Source: Methylophilaceae bacterium (GTDB lineage: Bacteria; Pseudomonadota; Gammaproteobacteria; Burkholderiales; Methylophilaceae). Taken from it: a DNA stretch of 54,384 bases. The notes under the pieces were generated by a model. It made no database searches. It saw nothing but the letters and a program-made list of their open reading frames with translations, and had not been told where the DNA came from. Below are positions 20,674 through 30,516 of this stretch, in pieces (position 1 is the first letter of the stretch; every line of letters starts with the position of its first letter). The position numbers and the translations under genes are program-made. The DNA is taken from positions 1-54,384 of the forward strand of contig CANFZA010000006.1 in NCBI GenBank assembly GCA_947451235.1, written 5' to 3'.

Positions 20674-20806
20674 AGTTTTTTTAAGGTAATATGGCGATTA
20701 ACATTTAATTACAATCTAAATTTTAACTTGAATTATTCAGGTCAAAATTTAACTTAATACAAGTCTAATTATAAAAGTATAAAAGCAATTTAAGGGGATT
20801 TTAAGC

Positions 20807-22783
20807 ATGTCAATTCAGTCAGTTCTTCAAGAAAACCGTGTTTTTGAACCAAGTGCAGAATTTGTAAAGTCGGCGAACATTTCAGGCATGCCTGCCTACA
20901 ATGCTTTGTGCAAAGAAGCGGCTGATGATTACGAAGGCTTTTGGGCGAAATTGGCGCGCGAGTTATTGGTTTGGAATAAGCCTTTTACTAAAACGCTTAA
21001 CGAAGATAATGCACCATTTTACAAATGGTTTGAAGATGGCGAACTGAATGTTTCTGCCAATTGTTTAGATAAACATCTAAATACTATTCCAAATAAAGTG
21101 GCGATTATTTTTGAAGCGGATGATGGCACCGTGACAAACGTGACATTTAAAGAGCTTTATCATCGCGTTTGTCAGTTTGCCAACGGCCTGAAAAAACTGA
21201 ATTTAGCCACTGGTGATCGCGTTATTATTTATTTGCCTATGGGCATTGACGCCGTAGTGGCCATGCAAGCTTGCGCGCGCCTTGGTTTAATTCATTCTGT
21301 GGTATTTGGTGGCTTTTCAGCCAAGAGCATACACGAACGTATTTTAGATGCCGGTGCTGTTGCGGTGATTACTGCGGATGGCCAGTATCGTGGCGGCAAA
21401 ACTTTGCCGTTAAAAAATGCTGTAGATGAAGCCATTGCCTTAGGCGGCTGTGAATCAATTAAAAATGTGGTTGTGCTTAAAAAAACTGGTTTAGACATTG
21501 AATCTAAAACAAACGACATTTGGTGGCATGATTTAATCGCCGATGTTGCTGATACTTGCGCACCGGTAATGGTCAACGCAGAACATCCGTTATTCTTGCT
21601 TTATACCTCTGGCAGTACTGGCAAACCAAAAGGCGTGCAACATTCTTCTGCCGGTTACTTGTTACACGCAATGAACAGTATGCGCTGGACTTTCGACATT
21701 AAAGACAACGACATATTTTGGTGTACAGCCGATGTAGGCTGGATTACTGGCCATACTTATGTGGCTTATGGCCCGCTAGCCATGGGCGTAACGCAGATTA
21801 TCTTTGAAGGTATCCCTACGCATCCAGACGCTGGCCGTTTTTGGCAAATGATACAAAATCATAAAGTGAGTATTTTTTACACGGCGCCAACCGCTATTCG
21901 TTCATTGATTAAAGCGGCTGATACTACGCCAGCGACACATCCTAAAAATTACGATTTAACCAGCTTACGCATTTTGGGTTCTGTGGGCGAACCGATTAAC
22001 CCAGAAGCTTGGATGTGGTATTACGAAAATATTGGCGGTAATAAATGTCCAATTGTAGATACTTTTTGGCAAACTGAAACTGGCGGCCATGTCATTACGC
22101 CACTACCAGGCGCAACTGCCTTGGTGCCTGGCTCTTGCACCTTACCATTCCCGGGCATTGATATTGCCGTGGTGGATGAAACCGGCAAAGACGTGCCTTG
22201 GGGAACCGGCGGTTTATTGGTCATTAAAAAACCGTGGCCATCGATGATACGCACTATTTATAACGACCCTGAACGCTATAAATCAAGCTATTACCCAGTA
22301 GATTTAGGCGGTACCATTTATTTAGCGGGTGACGGCGCGATACGCGATGCCAAAACTGGTAACTTCACCATTATGGGTCGTATTGATGATGTATTAAACG
22401 TTTCTGGTCACCGTTTGGGCACCATGGAAATTGAATCGGCATTAGTTTCAAATCCATTAGTGGCTGAAGCCGCAGTAGTAGGTAAGCCGCATGATATTAA
22501 AGGTGAATCTGTAGTGGCTTATGTGGTGCTAAAAGGTCCGCGCCCTGAAGGTGATGAAGCGAAAAAAATCGTTGCGCAATTACGTGATTGGGTAGGTAAA
22601 GAGATAGGCCCGATTGCTAAACCGGATGAGATACGCTTTGGTGATAATTTACCAAAAACGCGCTCAGGCAAAATTATGCGTAGATTATTACGTAGTTTAG
22701 CTAAAGGTGAAGAAATTACTTCTGACATTTCTACTTTAGAAAATCCGGCTATTTTGGATCAACTAAAAGAAGTGGTTAAGTAA
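20807..22783 (+). CDS. acs: Acetyl-CoA synthetase (AMP-forming)
   Basis: [34 protein letters not shown]-terminal [14 protein letters not shown] acylation-site motif. Confidence 0.96.
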   Translation: MSIQSVLQENRVFEPSAEFVKSANISGMPAYNALCKEAADDYEGFWAKLARELLVWNKPFTKTLNEDNAPFYKWFEDGELNVSANCLDKHLNTIPNKVAIIFEADDGTVTNVTFKELYHRVCQFANGLKKLNLATGDRVIIYLPMGIDAVVAMQACARLGLIHSVVFGGFSAKSIHERILDAGAVAVITADGQYRGGKTLPLKNAVDEAIALGGCESIKNVVVLKKTGLDIESKTNDIWWHDLIADVADTCAPVMVNAEHPLFLLYTSGSTGKPKGVQHSSAGYLLHAMNSMRWTFDIKDNDIFWCTADVGWITGHTYVAYGPLAMGVTQIIFEGIPTHPDAGRFWQMIQNHKVSIFYTAPTAIRSLIKAADTTPATHPKNYDLTSLRILGSVGEPINPEAWMWYYENIGGNKCPIVDTFWQTETGGHVITPLPGATALVPGSCTLPFPGIDIAVVDETGKDVPWGTGGLLVIKKPWPSMIRTIYNDPERYKSSYYPVDLGGTIYLAGDGAIRDAKTGNFTIMGRIDDVLNVSGHRLGTMEIESALVSNPLVAEAAVVGKPHDIKGESVVAYVVLKGPRPEGDEAKKIVAQLRDWVGKEIGPIAKPDEIRFGDNLPKTRSGKIMRRLLRSLAKGEEITSDISTLENPAILDQLKEVVK

Positions 22784-22827
22784 GGTTTAGTTAAAAAATA
22801 GTTGAATAGGTAAGGTTGAAATAAATC

Positions 22828-22893
22828 ATGGAAGGCTTGCTAGTATTAGTGGCAATAGTGTTGGCAGCTTTCTTTTTGATGCGTGGCAAGTAA
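22828..22893 (+). CDS. Putative 21-aa single-TM small protein (MEGLLVLVAIVLAAFFLMRGK)
   Basis: Short ATG ORF, entirely hydrophobic with C-terminal RGK, 45 bp downstream of acs; below the ORF-track size threshold. Confidence 0.4.
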   Translation: MEGLLVLVAIVLAAFFLMRGK

Positions 22894-23077
22894 AAAAAGC
22901 TTGCTCCAAGACGATTCGTCTAAAAAATATTCCTGAATCAAACACTTAGTTTAAGCAATATCAACGAAATAAAAAGTCTCTCAGTAACATCAGCTGTGAA
23001 AAGTTTAAATTTATTCAGAATACTTTGGTGTATTATCTGAAAAAATTCCTAACCATAAAAACAAAATCATAGCCCCA

Positions 23078-23668
23078 ATGAACCCTTACCTCGCATTAAT
23101 TCAATTTACCAGTGCGCTTTCTACTGCACTAAAAGAACGTGATGCGTATACGCGATTGCATAGCGACCGTGTTATGAACATTGCTACAGAAATAGGTGAG
23201 CGTATTGGACTGCCGAAAAGTGAGCTTTTGTTATTAAAAACGGCAGCTGCGCTACACGATATTGGCAAACTTGGCATTCCAGATGAAGTGCTGCTTAAAG
23301 CCGGTAAACTTGATGAAGACGAGCTTACCGTCATGCAAAAACATAGTGAGCGTGGCGAAAGTATTGTTTTAACATTAGCGCAAGACGGCGCTGATGTAGT
23401 TGCTGCCGCCATCAGGCATCATCACGAAAATTTTGATGGTCATGGCTATCCGGATCGTTTGGCGGGTGAGAATATACCGATATTTGCGAGAATTATCACC
23501 ATTGCAGATAACTACGATGCGATGGTCACAAGAAGAATTTACCAAGCGGCGAAAAGTCATAACGCGGTAATCGATGTGATGTCTAACGAACTTGGACATA
23601 AGCATGATCCAATGTTGTTTGCAGAGTTTATCAAGCTGATTGAAAAGTCTGAGCATAAAGTACCTTAA
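23078..23668 (+). CDS. HD-GYP domain phosphodiesterase-like protein
   Basis: LHDIGKLGIPD and HHENFDGHGYPDRLAGENIP. Confidence 0.9.
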   Translation: MNPYLALIQFTSALSTALKERDAYTRLHSDRVMNIATEIGERIGLPKSELLLLKTAAALHDIGKLGIPDEVLLKAGKLDEDELTVMQKHSERGESIVLTLAQDGADVVAAAIRHHHENFDGHGYPDRLAGENIPIFARIITIADNYDAMVTRRIYQAAKSHNAVIDVMSNELGHKHDPMLFAEFIKLIEKSEHKVP

Positions 23669-23735
23669 ATATAAAGTACCTTGAATATAAAGTACCTTAA
23701 TATACAGCACCTTAAACATAAAGCACCTTAAAATA
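23655..23735. repeat. Tandem repeat, about 5 x 15-16 bp (ATAAAGTACCTTAAAT)
   Basis: Repeated units read directly; first unit contains the last codons and stop of the HD-GYP gene. Confidence 0.9.
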
Positions 23736-23781
23736 AGCCAATAATGCTGTAACTAACCCGCTGTTAAAATGTCACAAACCA

Positions 23782-25683
23782 ATGAATAAAATCAAAGTCT
23801 CATTTCCAAAAAATCCCGCTTTAATCATTGGCTTTACAAGCGCTCTTTTACTTACATCCACCTTATTTAACGCCGCATTTGCCAGTGATGCCTTGCAAAA
23901 TCTCAGGCAAGATGATCAGCAATGGCTGCATCCGCGCAAAGATTACGCCAACACTGGCTACAGCGGCCTCAGCCAAATAAAACCCAGCAATATCAAACAA
24001 CTAAAACTGGCTTGGACATTTTCTACCGGCGTGAATCGCGGCCACGAAGGTGCGCCGATTGTGCTGGGCAATATGATGTTTGTGCATACAGCTTTTCCGA
24101 ATAATGTTTACGCGTTGGATTTAAATAATAATCAGAAAATAGTCTGGTCTTACTTTCCTAAACAAGACCCACAAACGCAGGCTTTATTGTGTTGCGATAC
24201 GGTTAACCGTGGCTTAGGTTATGGCGATAGTAAGATTTTTTTACAGCAAAATGATGGCATATTAGTCGCCTTGGATGCAAAATCAGGCAAGCTCATTTGG
24301 CAAACTAAGGTCAACGATATTAAAACCGGTGCCAGCAATACCAATACGCCGCACGTGATTAAAGACAAAGTGATTACCGGCTGTAGCGGCGGCGAATATG
24401 GCGTGCGCTGCTTTATTGCTGCTTACAATATAAAAGATGGTTCACTGGCATGGAAGGCTTATAGCACCGGACCAGATAGCGAAACGCTGATAGGCAAAGG
24501 TTTTAATGAGGCGAATCCGCACTACTCCGCCCTTTCTACTTACCAAGATGTGAATGGTGGTAATAAAGAAGATGGCTCGTTTAAAGCGCTAACAAAAGAC
24601 CAACTCAAATTTCCTGAAGCGGATTTAGGTGTTAGAACTTGGCTGAAACCACAAGCTATTCAAGAAGGTTGGCAACATGGTGGCGGGCCGGTTTGGGGCT
24701 ATTTTTCTTTTGATCCTAATCTAAATCTGCTGTATTACGGCACCGGTAATCCTTCGGTATGGAATGCCGATGTGCGGCCCGGCGATAACAAATGGGCGAT
24801 GACTATTTTTGCCCGTGATGTTGATACCGGTATGGCAAAATGGGGCTACCAAATGACGCCGCATGACGAGTGGGATTACGATGGCATCAATGAAATTATT
24901 TTATGGGATGCTCGCGGTAAAAAACTAGCCACCCATTTTGACCGCAATGGTTTTGGTTATACTTTTGACCGCACGAATGGCAGTTTATTAGTCGCTGAAA
25001 AAATGCACCCTTTTGTAAACTGGGCAACTAATATTGATTTAAGCACAGGCATTCCGCAAAAAGACCCCAAATATTCTGCGCATCAAGATAGCACCACAAA
25101 AAATATTTGCCCAGCGGCGCTAGGTGTTAAAGACCAACAACCGGCGGCTTATTCTCCCAAAACACAATTATTTTATGTACCGCTTAATCATTTATGCATG
25201 GATTACGATGTAGTTGAAGCCAAATACACCGCAGGCCAACCTTGGGTGGGCGCTGGGCTAACCATGCACCCCGGGCCAGATGGCGTAACGGGTGGTTTTA
25301 TGGCTTGGAAAGGTTTAACCGGCAAGGCCGCTTGGTACAACAAAGAAAAATATTCCATTTGGAGTGGCGCAATGGCAACGGGCGCTAACTTGGTATTTTA
25401 CGGTACTTTAGATCGCTGGTTTAAGGCAGTAGATGCCAACACAGGCAAAGCGCTATGGCAATTTCAGGTGGGTTCAGGCGTTATTGGCAATCCGTTTACT
25501 TATGTGCATAAAGGTAAACAATATGTGGGCGTGTTATCTGGCATTGGCGGTTGGGCGGGCATTGCCATTAACTTAAATTTAACTGAAGATTCAGATGGCG
25601 CGGGTGCTGCGGGGGCTTATAGAGAATTAACTAAATGGAATGCAGCGCCCGGCGGTGGTGCACTGAATGTGTTTAAGCTTTGA
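23782..25683 (+). CDS. xoxF: XoxF-type (lanthanide-dependent) PQQ methanol dehydrogenase
   Basis: Signal peptide; vicinal LLCCDTVNRG; GCSGGEYGVR (Glu ligand), YYGTGNPSVWN (Asn ligand), DEWDYDGINE with the extra Asp that distinguishes XoxF from MxaF. Confidence 0.92.
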   Translation: MNKIKVSFPKNPALIIGFTSALLLTSTLFNAAFASDALQNLRQDDQQWLHPRKDYANTGYSGLSQIKPSNIKQLKLAWTFSTGVNRGHEGAPIVLGNMMFVHTAFPNNVYALDLNNNQKIVWSYFPKQDPQTQALLCCDTVNRGLGYGDSKIFLQQNDGILVALDAKSGKLIWQTKVNDIKTGASNTNTPHVIKDKVITGCSGGEYGVRCFIAAYNIKDGSLAWKAYSTGPDSETLIGKGFNEANPHYSALSTYQDVNGGNKEDGSFKALTKDQLKFPEADLGVRTWLKPQAIQEGWQHGGGPVWGYFSFDPNLNLLYYGTGNPSVWNADVRPGDNKWAMTIFARDVDTGMAKWGYQMTPHDEWDYDGINEIILWDARGKKLATHFDRNGFGYTFDRTNGSLLVAEKMHPFVNWATNIDLSTGIPQKDPKYSAHQDSTTKNICPAALGVKDQQPAAYSPKTQLFYVPLNHLCMDYDVVEAKYTAGQPWVGAGLTMHPGPDGVTGGFMAWKGLTGKAAWYNKEKYSIWSGAMATGANLVFYGTLDRWFKAVDANTGKALWQFQVGSGVIGNPFTYVHKGKQYVGVLSGIGGWAGIAINLNLTEDSDGAGAAGAYRELTKWNAAPGGGALNVFKL

Positions 25684-25784
25684 AATACTGACGTATTCAA
25701 CCGTTCGCTTTCGCCTTAAAATATAGTCATAAGTTGTCAAAACCATTGATGGGTAGATGACATTTTATTCACAATTGATCGATT

Positions 25785-25815
25785 ATCGCGAATAAATTCA
25801 CTCCTACAAAAGAAA
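25785..25815. repeat. Degenerate REP half-site
   Basis: TCGCGAATAAATTCACTCCTACAA, resembling the inverted REP arm. Confidence 0.45.
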
Positions 25816-25865
25816 TTATAGCGGCCCAGTCAAATAATCTGACATTACAGCCAATTTCTCATCAT

Positions 25866-25933
25866 CGTCATGCCGACGAAAGTCGGTATCCAGTGTCGTA
25901 AGTCTCTAGATTACGTGTCAAGCACGGAATGAC
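25866..25933. repeat. Intergenic palindromic repeat (CGTCATGCCGACGAAAGTCGG...CACGGAATGACG type)
   Basis: Terminal CGTCAT/ATGACG inverted repeats, internal CCGAC-GAAA-GTCGG hairpin; resembles a widespread proteobacterial repeat. Confidence 0.6.
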
Positions 25934-25980
25934 GGGTTATTTAGTGGAATAGCTAATGGTAACCAGCGCTTCCGTAAGCA

Positions 25981-26655
25981 CTATTCCCACTCAAAAGAAT
26001 GTGTGCGGTAAATGTTTTTTTTATTTTGCCCTTGGGCAGACTGTAAAATCGCTATCACTTCACTGTCGTCTACCTGCGGAAAACTATCATAAAACTGCCC
26101 TACCGCTTGAAAATCTGCCGGCGTTTCTAAGCAAATTACTTCATCGGCAAGTTTTGCCACTTTTTTCAATGTGTCTGGTGGTGATACCGGCACCGCGCAA
26201 ATCAACTTAGTGGGTGCTTTTTTACGTAAACTTTGCAATGCAGTAATCATGGTAGCGCCAGTGGCAAGGCCGTCATCAATGACGATAACGATACGTCCTT
26301 TAGGATCTATCGGCGGGCGAATGGGCGTATAGAGTTCACGACGTTTTTGAATAGTCGCCATTTGTACCTGTTTTTCGTAATCTATGTATTTAGCATCTGC
26401 ACCAGCTGATGCTGCGTAATCCGCAATATAAGTCCAGCCACTTTCATCGACGGCGCCTATGGCGAATTCTGGGTAAAGCGGTGCGCGTAGCTTACGCACC
26501 AACACAACATCGTAACTACCGCCTAAGTGAGAACTAATGATTTTAGCCATAGGCACTGCGCCACGCGGAATAGCCAAAATCAGTGGATTCTTACCACGAT
26601 ACGCAATGAGCTTTTCAGCTAATAAGTTTGCAGCCTCATCACGGTTTAAAAACAT
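25981..26655 (-). CDS. Predicted phosphoribosyltransferase (COG1926-like)
   Basis: VIVIDDGLATGATMITALQSLR PRPP-binding motif; AIPRGAVPMA. Confidence 0.88.
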   Translation of the reverse strand: MFLNRDEAANLLAEKLIAYRGKNPLILAIPRGAVPMAKIISSHLGGSYDVVLVRKLRAPLYPEFAIGAVDESGWTYIADYAASAGADAKYIDYEKQVQMATIQKRRELYTPIRPPIDPKGRIVIVIDDGLATGATMITALQSLRKKAPTKLICAVPVSPPDTLKKVAKLADEVICLETPADFQAVGQFYDSFPQVDDSEVIAILQSAQGQNKKNIYRTHSFEWE

Positions 26656-26667
26656 GGCATTGGCTCG

Positions 26668-27234
26668 CTAATTGATGGTCGGTTTAAATAGGTCAATTTT
26701 GAATTCAGTTTCATACGGCGGCACATTGCATTCAACGATGTCTGGCGGCGCAACATCTAAGCGAATACCGGTAATATCAACACGTACCGGTAATTTATTG
26801 GCACCGCGGTCTACCAGCACAGCCGTTCTAATTTCAGCGGCCTGTTTTTTGGCTAAATAATCCACCGCACGTAACATTGAATGGCCGCGGTACATCACAT
26901 CATCGACCACTAAAACAGTAGTATTGCTTAAATCTAGTCCAACGTACTTGTGGCTTTCGGTCAATTTAGTTTCTGGGTGCAGCAAGGTTAAATCATCGGC
27001 ATAACGTTTAATTTGCAAATTCATTAAGCCCATTTTTGCTAACTTAAAATCACGCACCAATCTAGTGTGTAACATTTCAGCTAATGGCGCACCTCTGCGT
27101 AAAATCCCAACGATCATAATATGTTCTTTGCCGCTTAAAAAACCGGCGGCTTGCCAGGCCATGTGATCAAGCACAGCCTCTAGTTGATGCGCTTGATAAA
27201 GGCAGGTTCTATCGCCGAACGGGGTGAGTTCCAA
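26668..27234 (-). CDS. Phosphoribosyltransferase (PyrR/Hpt-like)
   Basis: VLVVDDVMYRGHSMLRAVDYL PRPP motif; GILRRGAPLAEML. Confidence 0.85.
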   Translation of the reverse strand: MELTPFGDRTCLYQAHQLEAVLDHMAWQAAGFLSGKEHIMIVGILRRGAPLAEMLHTRLVRDFKLAKMGLMNLQIKRYADDLTLLHPETKLTESHKYVGLDLSNTTVLVVDDVMYRGHSMLRAVDYLAKKQAAEIRTAVLVDRGANKLPVRVDITGIRLDVAPPDIVECNVPPYETEFKIDLFKPTIN

Positions 27235-27294
27235 GATTAAAGCTCCTGCAAATAGTCGGGGTTATTTAAGGCTAGCTGATTATCCTCATTACGA

Positions 27295-27801
27295 TTAATA
27301 ATCTGGCTCCTCTAAAATCGGCCACCAAAACACTATTTTCTTATGTGCAGTCTTTTTATGACTGCCGTTGTTCTTAGTAGTGTCACCCAGCATCAACCAC
27401 TGCTGCTTAACAACACCATTGTGCTCGGCAATCACTTGGTAATGTCCCGCAGGCAAGTTCGCCAATAAATAGGGCCCTTCAGTATTAATATCTAGCACTA
27501 AATTATGATGATGATCTTGAATTTGCACTTTAACTGAAGCCAAAAACTCTTCACGTTGTTTAAGCTTTTGTACGAATACCACTTCTAGTGCGTAACTTTT
27601 AGCAATGGCGCGAATCGCTTCAGCTTCAGAATCACCCACACCACCGCTTAAATAAGTTACATTTCCAACTGTGATTGGCGTGGGGGCTTCTGGCGCTGAT
27701 AGCACAAGCGTAGCCTCTAAAGTTTCCGCAGATGCATTTAATGGCGATCCCAATCCAAGTAATGCTATTGAAAATACCAGCAAAAAGTTACTTATTTTCA
27801 T
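27295..27801 (-). CDS. Secreted protein with carboxypeptidase-regulatory-like segment
   Basis: Signal peptide; INTEGPYLLANLPAGHYQVIAEHNG beta-sandwich-like segment. Confidence 0.5.
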   Translation of the reverse strand: MKISNFLLVFSIALLGLGSPLNASAETLEATLVLSAPEAPTPITVGNVTYLSGGVGDSEAEAIRAIAKSYALEVVFVQKLKQREEFLASVKVQIQDHHHNLVLDINTEGPYLLANLPAGHYQVIAEHNGVVKQQWLMLGDTTKNNGSHKKTAHKKIVFWWPILEEPDY

Positions 27802-27850
27802 AGGGGGACCGCCTTTCGCTATTATCGATATTAAATATCAAAGCAGTCGT

Positions 27851-28378
27851 TTACTGAACAGCAATGCTACGACGCTTAGAAGCTTCTAGTTTAGGCAAAG
27901 TAATCTCTAAAATTCCATCTTTCAGATTTGCAACGGTCTTAGCGGAATCCACCTCACCCGGCAAAGTGAATGAGCGCGCAAATGAAGCGCTAGAGATTTC
28001 ATGGCGGTGATAATCACCCTTTTTATCTTTTTTCTCGTGTTTAGAATGGCCCTTTATCGTGAGCAAGTTATCGGTAATAGAAATATCAATATCTTTTTTA
28101 TCTATGCCAGGAATCTCAGCCCGCACCAACACATCAGCCTCTCTATCAATCACATCTAAACTTGGTAGGCGCTGACCTTCAAAGTCAAACATATCATCGA
28201 ACGATGCAAGATTGTTACGGCGCAATAAGGACGGAAAACCACCACCAAAAAATCTTTCTAACGCGCGTTCCATATCGGCCATTGGGTGTATCAAGTTTCT
28301 TGAAGCGACAGCCTTTTTATCACTAGTCACAGGAATATTGCCTTTAGTTTCTGTATCCATTACTTTCTCCTTAAACAA
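27851..28378 (-). CDS. Hsp20/alpha-crystallin small heat-shock protein (start possibly 28360, MDTETKGN)
   Basis: VRAEIPGIDKKDIDISITDNLLTIKGH and LKDGILEITLPK. Confidence 0.93.
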   Translation of the reverse strand: MFKEKVMDTETKGNIPVTSDKKAVASRNLIHPMADMERALERFFGGGFPSLLRRNNLASFDDMFDFEGQRLPSLDVIDREADVLVRAEIPGIDKKDIDISITDNLLTIKGHSKHEKKDKKGDYHRHEISSASFARSFTLPGEVDSAKTVANLKDGILEITLPKLEASKRRSIAVQ

Positions 28379-28431
28379 AAAATAGATTTTATTTACTTAA
28401 GTTTTATTAAGTGATCCGACTAAACCTTTTC

Positions 28432-28860
28432 TTAATTAAGAAAAACCGGTCGTAAAATAATGCGTAGAAAATGACGACCTAGATTTTCAATTTCATTAAA
28501 AAATACGGTACTGGTGAAATGTACGCCGCTCATGTCTACCGTTTCAAAGGTATAACCAAGGCGTGATAAAAATCGTAAATTAGGGTTAATGCTTTCACCA
28601 CGCATTAATGCTATGTCGGCTAACTGAGGCAAAATAGTGGAAATATGTTGCCAAGTAAGCTTACTGGGCGTGCAATCTAACAAATCAGCGGCAGCACGGT
28701 TACACTCAAAAATAACACCGTTGTCACAGGTCATCAAAACTGCGGTTTTCTCTTCACCGCTAGCGCTGATAAGTTCATTCACATCGTGTCCCGCATCGGT
28801 ATCATTCTGACTCAGTCCACCAACGACATTTGCTAAATATTCAATGTTAGCAACTCTCAT
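28432..28860 (-). CDS. PAS-like domain protein, function unknown
   Basis: MTCDNGVIFECNRAAADLLDCTPSKL PAS-like; 4-bp overlap with the upstream DUF2934 ORF. Confidence 0.55.
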   Translation of the reverse strand: MRVANIEYLANVVGGLSQNDTDAGHDVNELISASGEEKTAVLMTCDNGVIFECNRAAADLLDCTPSKLTWQHISTILPQLADIALMRGESINPNLRFLSRLGYTFETVDMSGVHFTSTVFFNEIENLGRHFLRIILRPVFLN

Positions 28861-29117
28861 TGGAACACCTCCCTTTCGAGTACTTCGGCCTCAGCGGCCA
28901 ACCAGTCTTCCATCTCGTGGCCGGGCTCAAAACCACGCGCCTCAGCTTTGTAATAAGCACGCTCAGCAGTTTGGTAAAACTGGCAATTTGCCGACTCTCC
29001 TGAAAATTCATTAATCGATTCTTCAGTTAATTCACTAAGTGAATCATTACTAGATTCAATACCCATCACTGGAATAGCATTTTTTTTACTCGCTTTTGAT
29101 GCAGTTAAAAGTTCCAT
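28857..29117 (-). CDS. DUF2934-like protein
   Basis: AYYKAEARGFEPGHEMEDWLAAEAEVLE. Confidence 0.7.
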   Translation of the reverse strand: MELLTASKASKKNAIPVMGIESSNDSLSELTEESINEFSGESANCQFYQTAERAYYKAEARGFEPGHEMEDWLAAEAEVLEREVFQ

Positions 29118-29140
29118 TTTGCTTCCTTCATTAACTCGGT

Positions 29141-29210
29141 AAAAAAAATCGGCGGTACTAATCTGGGGGAGTGATTAAACAACGCGACGTTGTCTGGGGA
29201 ATACCGCCGA
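29141..29210 (-). promoter_or_regulatory. Leader hairpin followed by T8 (terminator or attenuator) upstream of DUF2934 operon
   Basis: Minus strand: TCGGCGGTA ... ACAACGTCGCGTTGT ... TACCGCCGA TTTTTTTT, followed by SD and ATG at 29117. Confidence 0.7.
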
Positions 29211-29359
29211 CAGGAACAATTTACTGCACTAGTTAAGCTTAGTAAATCAGGGTAAACACGTAAGGGTTTACCCTTACAAACAGGCTAATTATTCAAAATA
29301 AATAAGCCTGTTCTAATGGTTCTAGCTACTACAAATGGTTCTAGCTGCAAATAACATTT

Positions 29360-29995
29360 CTATCTATCACCAATATCTTCAATCGCATCCACGACCATAC
29401 CAGTGCCTATGGCAATCAATAAAATATCTGCCGCAACTCTAACGTAACGATGTCTGGCTGGAGGTGGCCCTAATTGCACTAAAACGCTAGGCGGTAAATC
29501 GTAATAAACTACTTCGCGCGGAAGTGGATAACCCATGCGCCAACGGCGCTCTTGGCCTGGCGGTACACAACCATTATGGCGTTTAGCTAGCCCAGGTGGG
29601 CAATGGCCAGTATGAAAGCGTGGTTGGTAATAATCATGTACATAAGTACGATGCTGCTCACCAAAATACGCATTAACACTTACATTGCCTTCACGATACC
29701 TTGAATCTCGACCATCTCTGTCATTGCGGCGCTCGCTTTCCCCTTGCTGATAATTGCCCGCATCACGGCGATTATCAGCGCGTTGCGCTCGATCTGAAGA
29801 CTGATTGTTATGTTTGGATTGATTTTTCTGAGACTGCTTACTGTCTTTAGCATCGCCACCGCCAGCCCATGCTGGTTTTTCTGCATAAACAGGATTAGAT
29901 AGCAGTAATCCGACGAACAACAGTCGGATGACGTACAACGGTTTGGTGACGAGAGGCAGCAAAACACTGCGATAGATTAACGTGAAGCGCTGCAT
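29360..29995 (-). CDS. RcnB/CigR-like secreted protein
   Basis: Signal peptide, low-complexity N/R/D region, CPPGLAKRHNGCVPPGQ, YYDLPPSVLVQLGPPPARHRYVRV. Confidence 0.65.
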   Translation of the reverse strand: MQRFTLIYRSVLLPLVTKPLYVIRLLFVGLLLSNPVYAEKPAWAGGGDAKDSKQSQKNQSKHNNQSSDRAQRADNRRDAGNYQQGESERRNDRDGRDSRYREGNVSVNAYFGEQHRTYVHDYYQPRFHTGHCPPGLAKRHNGCVPPGQERRWRMGYPLPREVVYYDLPPSVLVQLGPPPARHRYVRVAADILLIAIGTGMVVDAIEDIGDR

Positions 29996-30139
29996 ACTTT
30001 AACTCCCGTTTATAAATAAATTTAGACTTTTAATGTTTTTTTAGTAACAAATAAGTTAAAAGCCTGACTGTTGTTAACAGACAATTTGAACAAACAAGCA
30101 CAAAAATCGATATAAGTACGAATAAGACCTGCCGAATAA

Positions 30140-30180
30140 AACACCCTGAAAATTAAATGTACTCCAATTTTCAGGGTGTT
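30140..30180. terminator. Hairpin/terminator
   Basis: AACACCCTGAAAATT ... AATTTTCAGGGTGTT perfect arms, downstream of the 30206..30427 minus-strand gene. Confidence 0.7.
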
Positions 30181-30205
30181 AAATAAAGCAACGCCGTTAC
30201 ATTAA

Positions 30206-30427
30206 TTACTGTTGCGCTGGCACCGAAGGCTGTGCCACTGCTGGTGGGCGAGCATTCTCAATTTTTTTATTGAGTAATAGCGTCTCAGCCTGAGTCATGT
30301 ACATTAAATCACTACTTCTGTTTAGCCCAATCAGGGCTATCACCAATGCCAGTAGCGCAATAACAAACGTCACTGCAGTCCATAATCCCAAACGTTCTGG
30401 TTCAATAATATGATTAATATCAGCCAT
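30206..30427 (-). CDS. Small single-TM protein at the distal end of the Tad operon
   Basis: 73 aa, LWTAVTFVIALLALVIALIGL TM helix, plausible start and terminator. Confidence 0.55.
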   Translation of the reverse strand: MADINHIIEPERLGLWTAVTFVIALLALVIALIGLNRSSDLMYMTQAETLLLNKKIENARPPAVAQPSVPAQQ

Positions 30428-30516
30428 CTCAAACTCCCTTTAATAAAAAATAAACTACTTACTTACGGTCTTACAAAAAATTTCACCTAGTCATACTCGG
30501 CTAATTTAGTAATAAG

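Noticed and set aside
23655-23735. Tandem repeats considered as a CRISPR array
   Set aside because: Units are contiguous 15-16-mers without unique spacers and no cas genes are present; the same applies to the arrays at 31795 and 54273
28427-28444. TTTTCTTAATTAAGAAAA palindrome over the stop of the PAS-like gene
   Set aside because: A/T-rich, short and partly coding; not convincing as a terminator or operator
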